NCBI GenBank assembly: GCA_021161645.1
Contig: JAGHAC010000032.1
Span: 1 to 9,449, forward strand
From: a bacterium
Lineage (GTDB): Bacteria > Patescibacteriota > Minisyncoccia > Minisyncoccales > PEYH01
DNA length: 9,449 nt
Direction of reading: 5' to 3'
Numbering within the stretch: position 1 is the stretch's first letter; each line of letters opens with the position of its first letter. A program made the position numbers and the translations under genes. Shown here in pieces: positions 1 to 7,485 of this stretch. Under the pieces are notes generated by a model. The model was not told where the DNA came from, did not search any database, and worked only from the letters and a program-made list of their open reading frames with translations.

Positions 1-243
1 AATATTATTAAAAAATTTCAATCGGGCAAGAAGGATAGTGGCTCAGTTGAGGTACAAGTTGCTATTTTAAGCGAAGAAATAAAGAAACTTCTAAACCATC
101 TCAAAAAACACCCAAAAGACCTTCATTCAAAAAGAGGGCTTTTAAAAATGGTCACAAAGAGAAAAAAGCTTTTAAGGTATCTTCAACGAAAAAGTACTAG
201 GCGCTACAATTCCTTAATCAAAAAATTAGGACTTAAAAAATAA
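1..243 (+). CDS. rpsO: Ribosomal protein S15 (uS15), 5' end cut by window
   Basis: The first 81 codons read in frame 1 give 80 residues and a TAA stop. They match the body and C-terminus of ribosomal protein uS15, a primary 16S rRNA-binding protein of the small subunit platform. Recognisable blocks are GSVEVQVA near residues 14-21, the helix around LLNHLKKHPKDLHSKRGL (about 31-48), and the basic end KRKKLLRYLQRKSTRRYNSLIKKLGL. The family is usually about 89 residues, so only around 9 N-terminal residues and the start codon lie upstream of the window. The stop codon directly abuts the ATG of the NYN gene (TAAATG), which implies co-transcription and possible translational coupling. In many bacteria rpsO is followed by pnp; here one gene intervenes. 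Identity is secure from the motifs; the true start cannot be seen. Confidence 0.96.
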   Translation, partial: NIIKKFQSGKKDSGSVEVQVAILSEEIKKLLNHLKKHPKDLHSKRGLLKMVTKRKKLLRYLQRKSTRRYNSLIKKLGLKK

Positions 244-765
244 ATGCCTTTGTCGGTTACGGCTAAAGCTAAACATAAAAATCAACGGGTAGCTGTTTTA
301 ATTGATACTCAAAATTTATATTATTCAGCAAAAAACATCTTTGGCGCGAAAGTAAATTTTGGAGAAGTGTTAAAACTAGCAGTTGCCGGAAGAAAGTTAA
401 TCCGGGCTTTTGCTTATGTAGTCCAAACAAAAACAGGAGAAGAAAAACCTTTTTTTGATGCTTTAACGAAACTTGGAATAGAAACCCGTGTTAAACCCTT
501 ACAAGAATATTATGGCGGGCTTAAAAAGGCAGACTGGGATGTAGGTATTACAGTAGACGCGATAAGGGTTTCCTCGAGCGTTGATGTTATTGTTTTGGCT
601 TCCGGCGACGGTGATTTTCTTCCTCTTGTAGAATATCTAAAAAATCAAGGAAAAAGAGTAGAGGCAATTGCTTTTTCGCATTCGGCTTCTTCCCGACTTA
701 AAGAAGCAGTAGACGATTTTTTCGATTTAGAAAGCACCCCAAAAAAATACTTAATTCTTGAATAA
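244..765 (+). CDS. NYN domain (LabA/DUF88-like, PIN-fold) putative ribonuclease
   Basis: This 173-residue soluble protein is a single NYN domain, the PIN-like fold of LabA/DUF88 proteins, predicted to be a metal-dependent RNase. The first beta strand VAVLIDTQN carries Asp21 and Asn24. The middle block KKADWDVGITVDA carries Asp99 and Asp105. The block SGDGDF (120-125) with Asp122 and Asp124 is followed by LVEYLKNQGKRVEAIAF. These acidic residues sit where the family places its metal-binding centre. The ATG directly follows the rpsO stop, and no other Met precedes the domain, so the start is well supported. The only SD-like bases (AGGA at 228-231) lie 12 bases from the ATG inside conserved rpsO codons, so coupling to rpsO translation is more likely. 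The position between rpsO and pnp suggests a role in mRNA or rRNA processing or decay. That role is inferred; some NYN proteins have other substrates. Confidence 0.87.
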   Translation: MPLSVTAKAKHKNQRVAVLIDTQNLYYSAKNIFGAKVNFGEVLKLAVAGRKLIRAFAYVVQTKTGEEKPFFDALTKLGIETRVKPLQEYYGGLKKADWDVGITVDAIRVSSSVDVIVLASGDGDFLPLVEYLKNQGKRVEAIAFSHSASSRLKEAVDDFFDLESTPKKYLILE

Positions 766-774
766 TCCAAAATT

Positions 775-2868
775 ATGACTTTTGAAAAAGAAATTGACGG
801 AAAAAAGATTATTTTTACCATAGACAACTTAGCCGAACAAGCAAACGCAAGCGTTTTTGCTCAGCTTGGCGATACAGTTGTTTTGGCAACGGTAACTATG
901 TCAAACCAAGAAATTCAAGATCGGGATTTCTTCCCTTTAACAGTTGAGTTTTTGGAAAGATATTATGCTGCAGGAAAAATTCTTGGTTCAAGATTTATTA
1001 GAAGAGAGGGGCGACCCTCGGAGGAATCAATTCTAACCGCAAGGCTAATTGATAGAGCAATTCGACCACTCTTTCCAGATCATTTAAGAAGAGAGGTCCA
1101 GATAATTGTTACCTGTCTTTCTTGGGACGAAGAAAATGACCCGGATCTTCCAGGACTCCTAGCCACTTCTCTAGCTCTTTCAATTTCTGATATTCCTTGG
1201 AATGGCCCTATTGGAGGCATAAGAATTGCTAAAAAAGACAATAAGTTTATTGTTGCTCCCAGTTATCAGGAAAGAGAAGAATCTGAATTAGATATCATTG
1301 TCACGGGCGTGGAAGAAAACAAAGAAATATTAATAAATATGATTGAAACCGAGGCTCTAGAAGAAAACGAAACAGAAATTTTGAAAGCAATACAGAAAGG
1401 TAAAAAAATTATTCAGGAACTCATCGCCTTTCAAAAGGAAATAACCCAAAAATACGGAAAGAAAAAAGAGGTAATTCCCGCACCAGAAGAAAAACAAGAA
1501 ATCAGAAAAGTAGTTGAAGAAAAATTTGGCAAGAAATTAAAAGAGAATCTTGTTGCTAAACCAAGCATAGAAAACAAAAAAGAGAATCGGCAGCTTGAAG
1601 AAGAAATTTTAGATTTTGTCAGAGATAATTTTGGAGAGGAAAAGATCGGCTATGCAAGAAGTGTTATTAAAGATATCTTAAAAGAAACACTTACAGAATT
1701 AGTGCTGGAAAAAGAAATAAGACCTGACGGAAGAAAGTTAGACGAAATAAGACCTATTGAAGCAAGAGTTAACTTGCTCCCGCGTACTCATGGATCTGGG
1801 CTTTTTATCAGAGGAGCAACTAAAGCACTTTCTATTGTAACTCTTGGTTCTCCTAGCGACCAAAGATTGATCGAAGAAATGGAATTTAGGGGCAAAAAAA
1901 GATTTATGCATCATTATAATTTTCCCCCTTACTGTTCGGGCGAAGTAAAACCCTTAAGAGGGCCGGGTAGAAGAGAAATAGGACACGGGATGTTAGGAGA
2001 AAAAGCTCTGCGGCCACTTATTCCTGATTTTGAAAAATTTCCTTACACTATAAGAGTAGTGACTGAAATTCTTTCCTCTAATGGTTCAACCTCTATGGCT
2101 TCTGTTTCTAGTTCTAGTTTGGCTTTAATGGACGCAGGCGTCCCAATTAAACGTCCAGCTGCAGGGATTGCCATTGGGATTATTCAAAAAAATGGAAGGC
2201 ACAAACTCCTTACAGATATTCAGGGACCAGAAGATCACTTTGGCGGAATGGATTTTAAGGTTGCCGGAACGGAAAAGGGGGTTACAGCAATACAATTAGA
2301 TGTTAAAATAAAAGGTGTGGGGCTCAAAATTATTGAAGAAGTATTAGAAAGAGCAAAAAAGGCAAGGTTAGAAATTTTAAAAAAAACAAACCAAACATTA
2401 AACAAACCAAGAGAGAAATTGTCTCCTTTTGCGCCTAAGATTTTGTCTTTAAAAATCGATCCCGAAAAAGTAGGACAGGTTATTGGACCCGGAGGAAAAA
2501 CCATTAACAGTATCATTGAAAAATATGAGGTTTCTATTGATATAGAACCTGAAGGACATATTTATATCACTTCTCTTTCTGAGGAGGCAAATAAAAAAGC
2601 AGCTGAGTGGATTAAAAACCTAACCAGAGAATTAAAAGTAGGAGAGATTTTTCAAGGGAAAGTAACAAAGATACTCGATTTTGGAGCAATTGTGGAACTT
2701 CTCCCTGAGCGAGATGGTCTACTCCATATTTCTAAAATCAGCGACAAAAGGATCAAAAGAGTAGAAGATGTGTTGAAAATCGGAGATATTATCCCTGTAA
2801 AAATTATTGAATTCGACGATCTGGGACGGCCCCGTCTAGCTTTAGTAAAGAAAAATATGATAAAATAA
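775..2868 (+). CDS. pnp: Polyribonucleotide nucleotidyltransferase (PNPase)
   Basis: PNPase degrades RNA 3' to 5' by phosphorolysis and can run in reverse to add tails. It works as a cytoplasmic trimeric ring. All family domains are present in order: RNase PH-like core 1 (about 5-210), a helical linker (about 215-305), the catalytic RNase PH-like core 2 (about 315-545), a KH domain with GPGG at 571-574, and an S1 domain (about 622-690). The active-site motif SNGSTSMAS is at 435-443, and Asp487 and Asp493 match the catalytic aspartates of the E. coli enzyme (486 and 492). The aperture loop reads GSRFIRREGRPSE, one residue longer than GSFFRREGRPSE in E. coli. At 697 residues it is near the usual 700-710 and ends just after S1. 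The gene starts 9 bases after the NYN stop without a visible SD. The function is confident. Confidence 0.98.
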   Translation: MTFEKEIDGKKIIFTIDNLAEQANASVFAQLGDTVVLATVTMSNQEIQDRDFFPLTVEFLERYYAAGKILGSRFIRREGRPSEESILTARLIDRAIRPLFPDHLRREVQIIVTCLSWDEENDPDLPGLLATSLALSISDIPWNGPIGGIRIAKKDNKFIVAPSYQEREESELDIIVTGVEENKEILINMIETEALEENETEILKAIQKGKKIIQELIAFQKEITQKYGKKKEVIPAPEEKQEIRKVVEEKFGKKLKENLVAKPSIENKKENRQLEEEILDFVRDNFGEEKIGYARSVIKDILKETLTELVLEKEIRPDGRKLDEIRPIEARVNLLPRTHGSGLFIRGATKALSIVTLGSPSDQRLIEEMEFRGKKRFMHHYNFPPYCSGEVKPLRGPGRREIGHGMLGEKALRPLIPDFEKFPYTIRVVTEILSSNGSTSMASVSSSSLALMDAGVPIKRPAAGIAIGIIQKNGRHKLLTDIQGPEDHFGGMDFKVAGTEKGVTAIQLDVKIKGVGLKIIEEVLERAKKARLEILKKTNQTLNKPREKLSPFAPKILSLKIDPEKVGQVIGPGGKTINSIIEKYEVSIDIEPEGHIYITSLSEEANKKAAEWIKNLTRELKVGEIFQGKVTKILDFGAIVELLPERDGLLHISKISDKRIKRVEDVLKIGDIIPVKIIEFDDLGRPRLALVKKNMIK
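2858..2866 (+). promoter_or_regulatory. Possible extended -10 promoter element at the pnp stop
   Basis: TGATAAAAT fits an extended -10 (TGnTATAAT) except for one base of the hexamer, and it overlaps the last codons of pnp. Initiation about 7 bases downstream would leave only a few bases before the ATG at 2877, giving a nearly leaderless mRNA, in line with the missing SD there. No good -35 hexamer is seen 16-18 bases upstream, and AT-rich sequence produces such matches by chance, so this is a weak call. Confidence 0.25.
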
Positions 2869-2876
2869 TATTATCT

Positions 2877-5558
2877 ATGCCTCAAAAACCTACCAATAGT
2901 GTTATTCCTAAAAGGGCAATTAGGACAATGCAAAAAGATCTTGCTGGGATGGTTTATAGTGACCTAGAAAATCCTATAACCGAGTCAGAGATTTTAGAAA
3001 TAATTAAAAAATATAAGGAAAAGACATCCCCTGCCCCTCAAAAAAAAGAGGCGGAACAAGAAATAGAAGAAATAAAAAAGAGCCTACTCGGACAAAAAAA
3101 GACGGAAGGGCCCATAAGGGAAGTTCTTCAAAAAGAAGAGGAAAGGAAAAGAATGGAAGAGTTAAGGCGCAAAAAGAAAGAAGAATTAAGAAAAAGTCTG
3201 GAAGAAAAACGAAGAAAGCTGGAAGAGGAACAAAGAAAAAAAATGGAGGAAGAAAAAAGAAGGAAGATAGAGGAAGAACGAAAGCGTAAGGAAGAAGAAA
3301 GAAAAAGAAAAGAAAAAGAAAAGAAAAAGGTCGAGGAAATAAGAAAAAGGGCGCTAGAAAGAAAAAAGATGACTGAGTTAGAAATGAAAAAACTTTGGTT
3401 GGAAAGAAAAAAAAGAGAGGAAGAGCAAAAAAGAAAATTGAAAGAAAAAACTTACGAACAAAGGCTTTTAGAAAGACGCGCCCAGCTTCTGAAAGCATTA
3501 GATCGCATTCCGGAAGAAAAAAAACCTTTAGACAAAGAAAAGAATTATCTCATTAAAGAAAGGGAGAAAATTATTAATCTTTTGGAACCGGTTATTGAGA
3601 GTGAGAAAAGAATCGAAGAAAATATCCACCTTATTGAAAAAAGAGAGGTGGGATTTGGTATCCCAGAAGAAAAGAGAAGGGCAGAGCAAGAAAGACAACT
3701 GGCCGAAATGGAAAGAGAAAAAATTGAAAAAGAAAGGTGGGAATTAGAAAAACAACTATTCCAGATAGATGAAAAACTAAAAGATTTGGAATTTCGGTAT
3801 AAAAATCTAATTGCCAAAGAAACCAAGCTTAAGCAAGAGATAGAAGATGTTAAAAAAGAGCTTGAAAAGATAGAGAAAAAGAGGTTGGCTCAACAGAAAG
3901 AAAAAGAGGTAAAGAAAATTCAAAAAGAAAAAGAAAGTGTTCTCGTTCAAAAAGATAAGGTTATAAACAAAAGAAGAAGCATTGAGGAAGAAATAGCGGA
4001 GTTACGACATCAAGAAGAAAAAGTAGAACAAGAAATTGCCTTTTTAGAAGCAGAAGAAAAGGTTGCTCGAAAAATTGAACGGCAAAAAATAGAACAACAA
4101 AGGATGAAACTGGAGAAAAAAAGAGCGCGTATAGAAAGAAAACGATGGGCCCTAGAAGACTCTCGACGAAAGTTCATTCTAGAAGAAAACAGACTAAATG
4201 TTAAACATCAAAATTATTTAGAAAGAGAAAATGCTCTGCGCAAGGAAATTGATGGAATATATCAATTTCTTGGCTTGGTTAGCTCTTCGAAACAATCTCC
4301 ACCAACAGTAGCGGGGCCAAAATGGCATAGGGAGAAAAGCAACACATTTCCGAAAAAATCTTTATCTAAGACGGGGGCGGAAGAACCGCCAACTCCTTCT
4401 AAAAAGCCTTTTGGCGAGATAAAACCCAAGCCAAAAACAACACCTCTGCCAAAAGAGACTCCTGCTAAGCCAATAGGTAAGCTGGAAGAAAAACGAGAAG
4501 AAAAAGAATTACTAAAAAAGATTGAAAAACAAAAAAAGGAGGAAGAAAAAAGAAAAGAGGAGGAATTCCTAAAAAGAATCCGGGCTGGCCTTGAAAGAAA
4601 AATTCAAAAACCTACCGAAGCTCTCCAAGATAGGCCCATACCCACCGCATCCCAACCTCATATACCCCAATCAGAAAATGTACCCTCTTTAAAAAGAAAA
4701 TTCGACATCTCCTCTATCGCAAAAAACCTCCAACCCCTCCCTACGCCTAATTCCAAAAAGAAATTTCGTTTTGGCAAAATTGTTTCTAATAAGTGGGTAA
4801 AAATTGCTTTTGTAATCATAGGCATTACTTTAACCGTTTTTGCTGCTCTAAAAATTATTCGAGGGCGGAGCAAGAATCCTATGCCTTCGCCTCCCACTCC
4901 CACAGCTCCTGCTTCTCCTTCCATAGAAGAAACAACTCCTTCTTCTGAATCCTCGCCTCCCTCTTCTCAAACCCTAACTCCACAAGCGCCAACACCTATT
5001 ATTCCTTTATCAAGTTCCACCACACTAGAAATTCAAGATGCCATAGAAATACCGCAACTTTTGAACAACCTCTATCTGACAGATTATCAAGAAAATAAAT
5101 TCATAGGCGTTCTGTTTTATCATAAGACCCAGAACAAATATCTTAATGGCAAAGAAATGCTAAACGGCTTAGCCATAAATTTAGAAAAAGTTTTCTACGA
5201 TGCCTTCGAAGAATATTCAACTCTTTTTCTTTACCGAGAAAACAAAGAGCATCCTTATAGATCTGTCGGCTTTGTCTTTAAAAAGAAAGAGGGGAATACA
5301 TTAGATGAGGCTCTTCCGGCGTGGAATAAAAATGTTATTCCCTTAAGCCAAACCCTTGCAATTATTCTAGGAGAACAATACATTCCGGCGAACATCCAAA
5401 TAAAAACAGTAAAGTATCATAATACCACCCTTAACTATTTTGACATCTCTTCAAAAAAGTGCCTTGGTGGATGCTATGCTACTGTAAATAACAAATACTT
5501 TGTTTTTGCTACTTGTTGTAACCCCGTTATCAAATTAATCGACTTACTCTCTCAATGA
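2877..5558 (+). CDS. Giant Lys/Glu/Arg-rich coiled-coil protein with a single membrane segment; function unknown
   Basis: I do not recognise a named family. The 893-residue protein has five visible parts. Residues 1-50 are a short head containing AIRTMQKDLAGM. Residues about 60-465 are a very long, highly charged coiled coil. Residues about 470-630 are a Pro/Lys-rich linker with a second short coil (535-575). Residues 641-661 form one hydrophobic helix, flanked by basic residues on both sides. Residues 665-715 are a Pro/Ser/Thr-rich stalk, and 720-893 a compact C-terminal domain. With no signal peptide, the likely topology is coil in the cytoplasm and C-terminal domain outside. All four cysteines (862, 866, 880, 881) lie in the outer domain. 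The gene follows pnp by 8 bases and overlaps the next gene by ATGA, so it is in the operon. It could be a cytoskeletal or cell-surface tether or a scaffold for RNA-decay enzymes; neither is demonstrated. Confidence 0.88.
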   Translation: MPQKPTNSVIPKRAIRTMQKDLAGMVYSDLENPITESEILEIIKKYKEKTSPAPQKKEAEQEIEEIKKSLLGQKKTEGPIREVLQKEEERKRMEELRRKKKEELRKSLEEKRRKLEEEQRKKMEEEKRRKIEEERKRKEEERKRKEKEKKKVEEIRKRALERKKMTELEMKKLWLERKKREEEQKRKLKEKTYEQRLLERRAQLLKALDRIPEEKKPLDKEKNYLIKEREKIINLLEPVIESEKRIEENIHLIEKREVGFGIPEEKRRAEQERQLAEMEREKIEKERWELEKQLFQIDEKLKDLEFRYKNLIAKETKLKQEIEDVKKELEKIEKKRLAQQKEKEVKKIQKEKESVLVQKDKVINKRRSIEEEIAELRHQEEKVEQEIAFLEAEEKVARKIERQKIEQQRMKLEKKRARIERKRWALEDSRRKFILEENRLNVKHQNYLERENALRKEIDGIYQFLGLVSSSKQSPPTVAGPKWHREKSNTFPKKSLSKTGAEEPPTPSKKPFGEIKPKPKTTPLPKETPAKPIGKLEEKREEKELLKKIEKQKKEEEKRKEEEFLKRIRAGLERKIQKPTEALQDRPIPTASQPHIPQSENVPSLKRKFDISSIAKNLQPLPTPNSKKKFRFGKIVSNKWVKIAFVIIGITLTVFAALKIIRGRSKNPMPSPPTPTAPASPSIEETTPSSESSPPSSQTLTPQAPTPIIPLSSSTTLEIQDAIEIPQLLNNLYLTDYQENKFIGVLFYHKTQNKYLNGKEMLNGLAINLEKVFYDAFEEYSTLFLYRENKEHPYRSVGFVFKKKEGNTLDEALPAWNKNVIPLSQTLAIILGEQYIPANIQIKTVKYHNTTLNYFDISSKKCLGGCYATVNNKYFVFATCCNPVIKLIDLLSQ
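3135..3440 (+). repeat. Low-complexity purine-rich repeat tract coding for E/K/R coiled coil
   Basis: This stretch of the coiled-coil gene (residues about 87-188) consists almost only of imperfect repeats of GAA, AAA, AGA and AAG codons, encoding runs such as EEERKRKEEERKRKEKEKKK. Positions 3288-3330 are an unbroken run of 43 purines on the + strand. The repeat is coding and irregular, with no fixed unit length, so it is a compositional tract and not a classical tandem array. Such tracts can expand or contract by slippage in multiples of three without breaking the frame. Confidence 0.6.
5555..5558 (+). other. ATGA start/stop overlap (translational coupling)
   Basis: The stop codon TGA of the coiled-coil gene and the start ATG of the DksA-like gene share bases in ATGA. 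This arrangement lets a terminating ribosome restart at once, so the two proteins are probably made in linked amounts. It also shows TGA acting as a stop in this genome. Confidence 0.8.
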
Positions 5559-5929
5559 ACAAAGATTTTTTGGAGCAACAAGAAAAAAAGCTTAAAGAGT
5601 TAAAAAAAGAAGTAGAAAATCAACTATCTCAATTTGCCACCAAGGATAAACAGCTACAAGATAACTGGAAATCAAAGTTCCCAGAATTTGACGGAACAGA
5701 GACAGGAGGTTCTCGTCTAGAAGTTGCTCAAGATGAAGTAGAAGAGTATCTTAACCGGCTACCCATTGAGCATATTCTGGAACTAAAACTTAAAGACATC
5801 AACGACGCTTTGAAAAAGATAAAAACAGGAAAATACGGAATATGTGAGCGTTGCGGTAAAGAAATTTCCCAAAACAGATTAAAAATTTTCCCCGAAGCAA
5901 GATTTTGCTTAAAGTGCCAAAAACGATAA
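5555..5929 (+). CDS. DksA/TraR-type C4 zinc finger protein
   Basis: This 124-residue protein has the DksA/TraR layout: an N-terminal helix (about 3-38), a turn region (about 40-55), a return helix (about 56-92), and a C-terminal four-cysteine zinc finger. Cys97, Cys100, Cys118 and Cys121 form CxxC-17-CxxC within YGICERCGKEIS and FCLKCQKR. Members of the family enter the RNA polymerase secondary channel and modulate initiation, often together with ppGpp. The acidic tip typical of E. coli DksA (DxxDxA) is not obvious. The turn contains DGTE (46-49), which might play the same part. The ATG overlaps the TGA of the coiled-coil gene (ATGA, 5555-5558), indicating coupled translation. The family assignment is strong, but true DksA function is only inferred, so no symbol is given. 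Confidence 0.9.
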   Translation: MNKDFLEQQEKKLKELKKEVENQLSQFATKDKQLQDNWKSKFPEFDGTETGGSRLEVAQDEVEEYLNRLPIEHILELKLKDINDALKKIKTGKYGICERCGKEISQNRLKIFPEARFCLKCQKR

Positions 5930-5935
5930 AGTTTT

Positions 5936-7474
5936 ATGGTTTCGTTAGTTTATTCTGGAGCAATAGAAGGCTTAAAAGCCAAACTTATAGAAATTGAAGC
6001 CGATATCTCTCCCGGTTTTAAAAGATTTGAGGTTGTAGGATTGCCAGATAAGGCAGTTGAAGAATCCAAAGAAAGAATAAGGTCTGCCATTAAATCTTCT
6101 GGGTTAAAACCTCCCTGCTCCCGTGCAGAAAAGGTATTGATTAATCTTGCGCCAGCAGATATTAAAAAAGAGGGAGCTCTTTATGATTTGCCTATTGCCA
6201 TTAGCTATCTTTTGGCATCCAAGCAAATTACAGCCAATAATTTTCAAAAGCGTCTAATTTTGGGCGAACTCTCTCTTAATGGAAATTTAAGACCTATTAA
6301 AGGAGCTCTTTCTTTTTCTCTTCTTTGTGAGGAACAAAAACTTGAAGAAATCATTTTGCCCCGCAAAAATGCCGCGGAAGCCTCGTTGGTTTCTTATTTT
6401 CAAAAACCAAACATCAAAATTATTGGCGTCAATACTTTAAAAGAAGTGGTCGAATATCTTACAAACGCTTCTTTAATTTCGCCCTTCAGAGAAAAAATAT
6501 CTTTTGAAAGTCCCTCTTATGATTTTGATATTGGATGGATTAAGGGTCAACAATTTGCTAAAAGAGCTTTGGAAATAGCGGCTGCCGGAGGCCACAATCT
6601 TTTAATGATTGGTCCTCCAGGAGGAGGGAAAACTCTTCTAGCAAAAACCATACCTACCATTTTACCCGAACTTTCCTCTCAAGAAATTTTAGAAGTAACC
6701 AATATCTATAGCGTTGCTGGATTACTTAACCATAAACATCCTATTGTTTTGCAAAGACCATTCCGCGCTCCACATCACACTGCCTCTAAAGTAGCCATTG
6801 TTGGAGGAGGTACCCCTATTAAACCCGGAGAAATTACCCTTGCTCATCGAGGTGTTTTATTTTTAGATGAATTCCCAGAATTTCATCGAGATGTTATTGA
6901 GAGTTTAAGACAGCCATTAGAAGAAGGTTTTGTTTCTTTATTAAGAGCAAAACAGAGGGCGATATTTCCTTGTAGATTTATCCTGGTCGCTGCTTCAAAC
7001 CCCTGTCCTTGCGGCCATTTAAATAATCCTTTTAAAGAATGCGCCTGTTCCCCTGCTCAAATTGCCAAATATCAGAGAAAATTATCGGGGCCTATCATTG
7101 ATAGAATTGATCTTTTTGTAGAACTTCCCTATGTTCCTTTCGAAGACCTTATTTCTCCAGAAAAAGAAAATTTAAGCGAAGAAATCCGAGAAAAGGTGGT
7201 TTTTGCGCGAAAAACCCAAGTTCAAAGATTTAAAAAAGAAAATATTTTAACTAATTCTGAAATGGGACTTTCTCAGATCAAAAAATATTGTCTTCTAGAA
7301 GAGGGTGGCTTGGAAATCCTAAAGGAAAGCGTAAGAAAAGGTGTTCTTTCTCCTCGCGGCTTCTATAGAATTTTAAAAGTGGCAAGAACAATCGCTGACC
7401 TAGAAGGGACAAAAAAAATAAAAACTTCTTATTTACAAGAAGCATTAATGTACCGAACCAACTATCTTACTTAA
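5936..7474 (+). CDS. comM: ComM/YifB family Mg-chelatase-like AAA+ ATPase
   Basis: The 512-residue protein matches the ComM/YifB family in full length. An N-terminal Lon-protease-like S5 fold domain (about 1-175) includes FEVVGLPDKAVEESKERIRS. The AAA+ core follows, with Walker A GPPGGGKT (226-233), Walker B GVLFLDEF (306-313) and a likely arginine finger in DRIDLF (Arg390). A cysteine cluster SNPCPCGH...ECAC (357, 359, 369, 371) probably binds zinc. The C-terminal Mg_chelatase_C region is about 405-510, with LSPRGFYRILKVARTIADLE. In Vibrio and Haemophilus, ComM is a hexameric helicase that extends branch migration during natural transformation. The gene begins 6 bases after the DksA-like stop without an SD and is the last gene of the operon. 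The family is certain; a role in DNA uptake here is inferred. Confidence 0.95.
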   Translation: MVSLVYSGAIEGLKAKLIEIEADISPGFKRFEVVGLPDKAVEESKERIRSAIKSSGLKPPCSRAEKVLINLAPADIKKEGALYDLPIAISYLLASKQITANNFQKRLILGELSLNGNLRPIKGALSFSLLCEEQKLEEIILPRKNAAEASLVSYFQKPNIKIIGVNTLKEVVEYLTNASLISPFREKISFESPSYDFDIGWIKGQQFAKRALEIAAAGGHNLLMIGPPGGGKTLLAKTIPTILPELSSQEILEVTNIYSVAGLLNHKHPIVLQRPFRAPHHTASKVAIVGGGTPIKPGEITLAHRGVLFLDEFPEFHRDVIESLRQPLEEGFVSLLRAKQRAIFPCRFILVAASNPCPCGHLNNPFKECACSPAQIAKYQRKLSGPIIDRIDLFVELPYVPFEDLISPEKENLSEEIREKVVFARKTQVQRFKKENILTNSEMGLSQIKKYCLLEEGGLEILKESVRKGVLSPRGFYRILKVARTIADLEGTKKIKTSYLQEALMYRTNYLT

Positions 7475-7485
7475 TTTAAGAATTT
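7475..7485. other. 11-base convergent spacer between comM and the M23 gene
   Basis: The stop codons of two convergent genes are separated by only 11 bases. CTTA-ATT-TAAG (7470-7480) is a 4-bp inverted repeat followed by AATTTTTATTT, but it lacks G+C and is too short to be a convincing intrinsic terminator. Transcripts from either side may overlap into the opposite gene. Confidence 0.5.

Noticed and set aside
645..827. Minus-strand ORF across the NYN-pnp junction
   Set aside because: It overlaps two strongly supported genes on the other strand and shows no recognisable domain.
2235..2516. Minus-strand ORF inside pnp
   Set aside because: It lies wholly within the conserved core 2 and KH region of PNPase and has no domain of its own.
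3004..3498. Long minus-strand ORF, rich in Phe/Leu, opposite the coiled-coil gene
   Set aside because: It is the antisense shadow of a purine-rich coding tract: AAA/GAA/AGA codons read backwards give TTT/TTC/TCT and no stops. The same holds for the minus-strand ORFs at 3545-3826 and 4658-4924.
5556..5558. Possible TGA recoding (Gly code of Gracilibacteria/SR1)
   Set aside because: The TGA sits exactly at the end of one gene and overlaps the start of a clear DksA-like gene; reading through would add only a short stretch of unrelated sequence.
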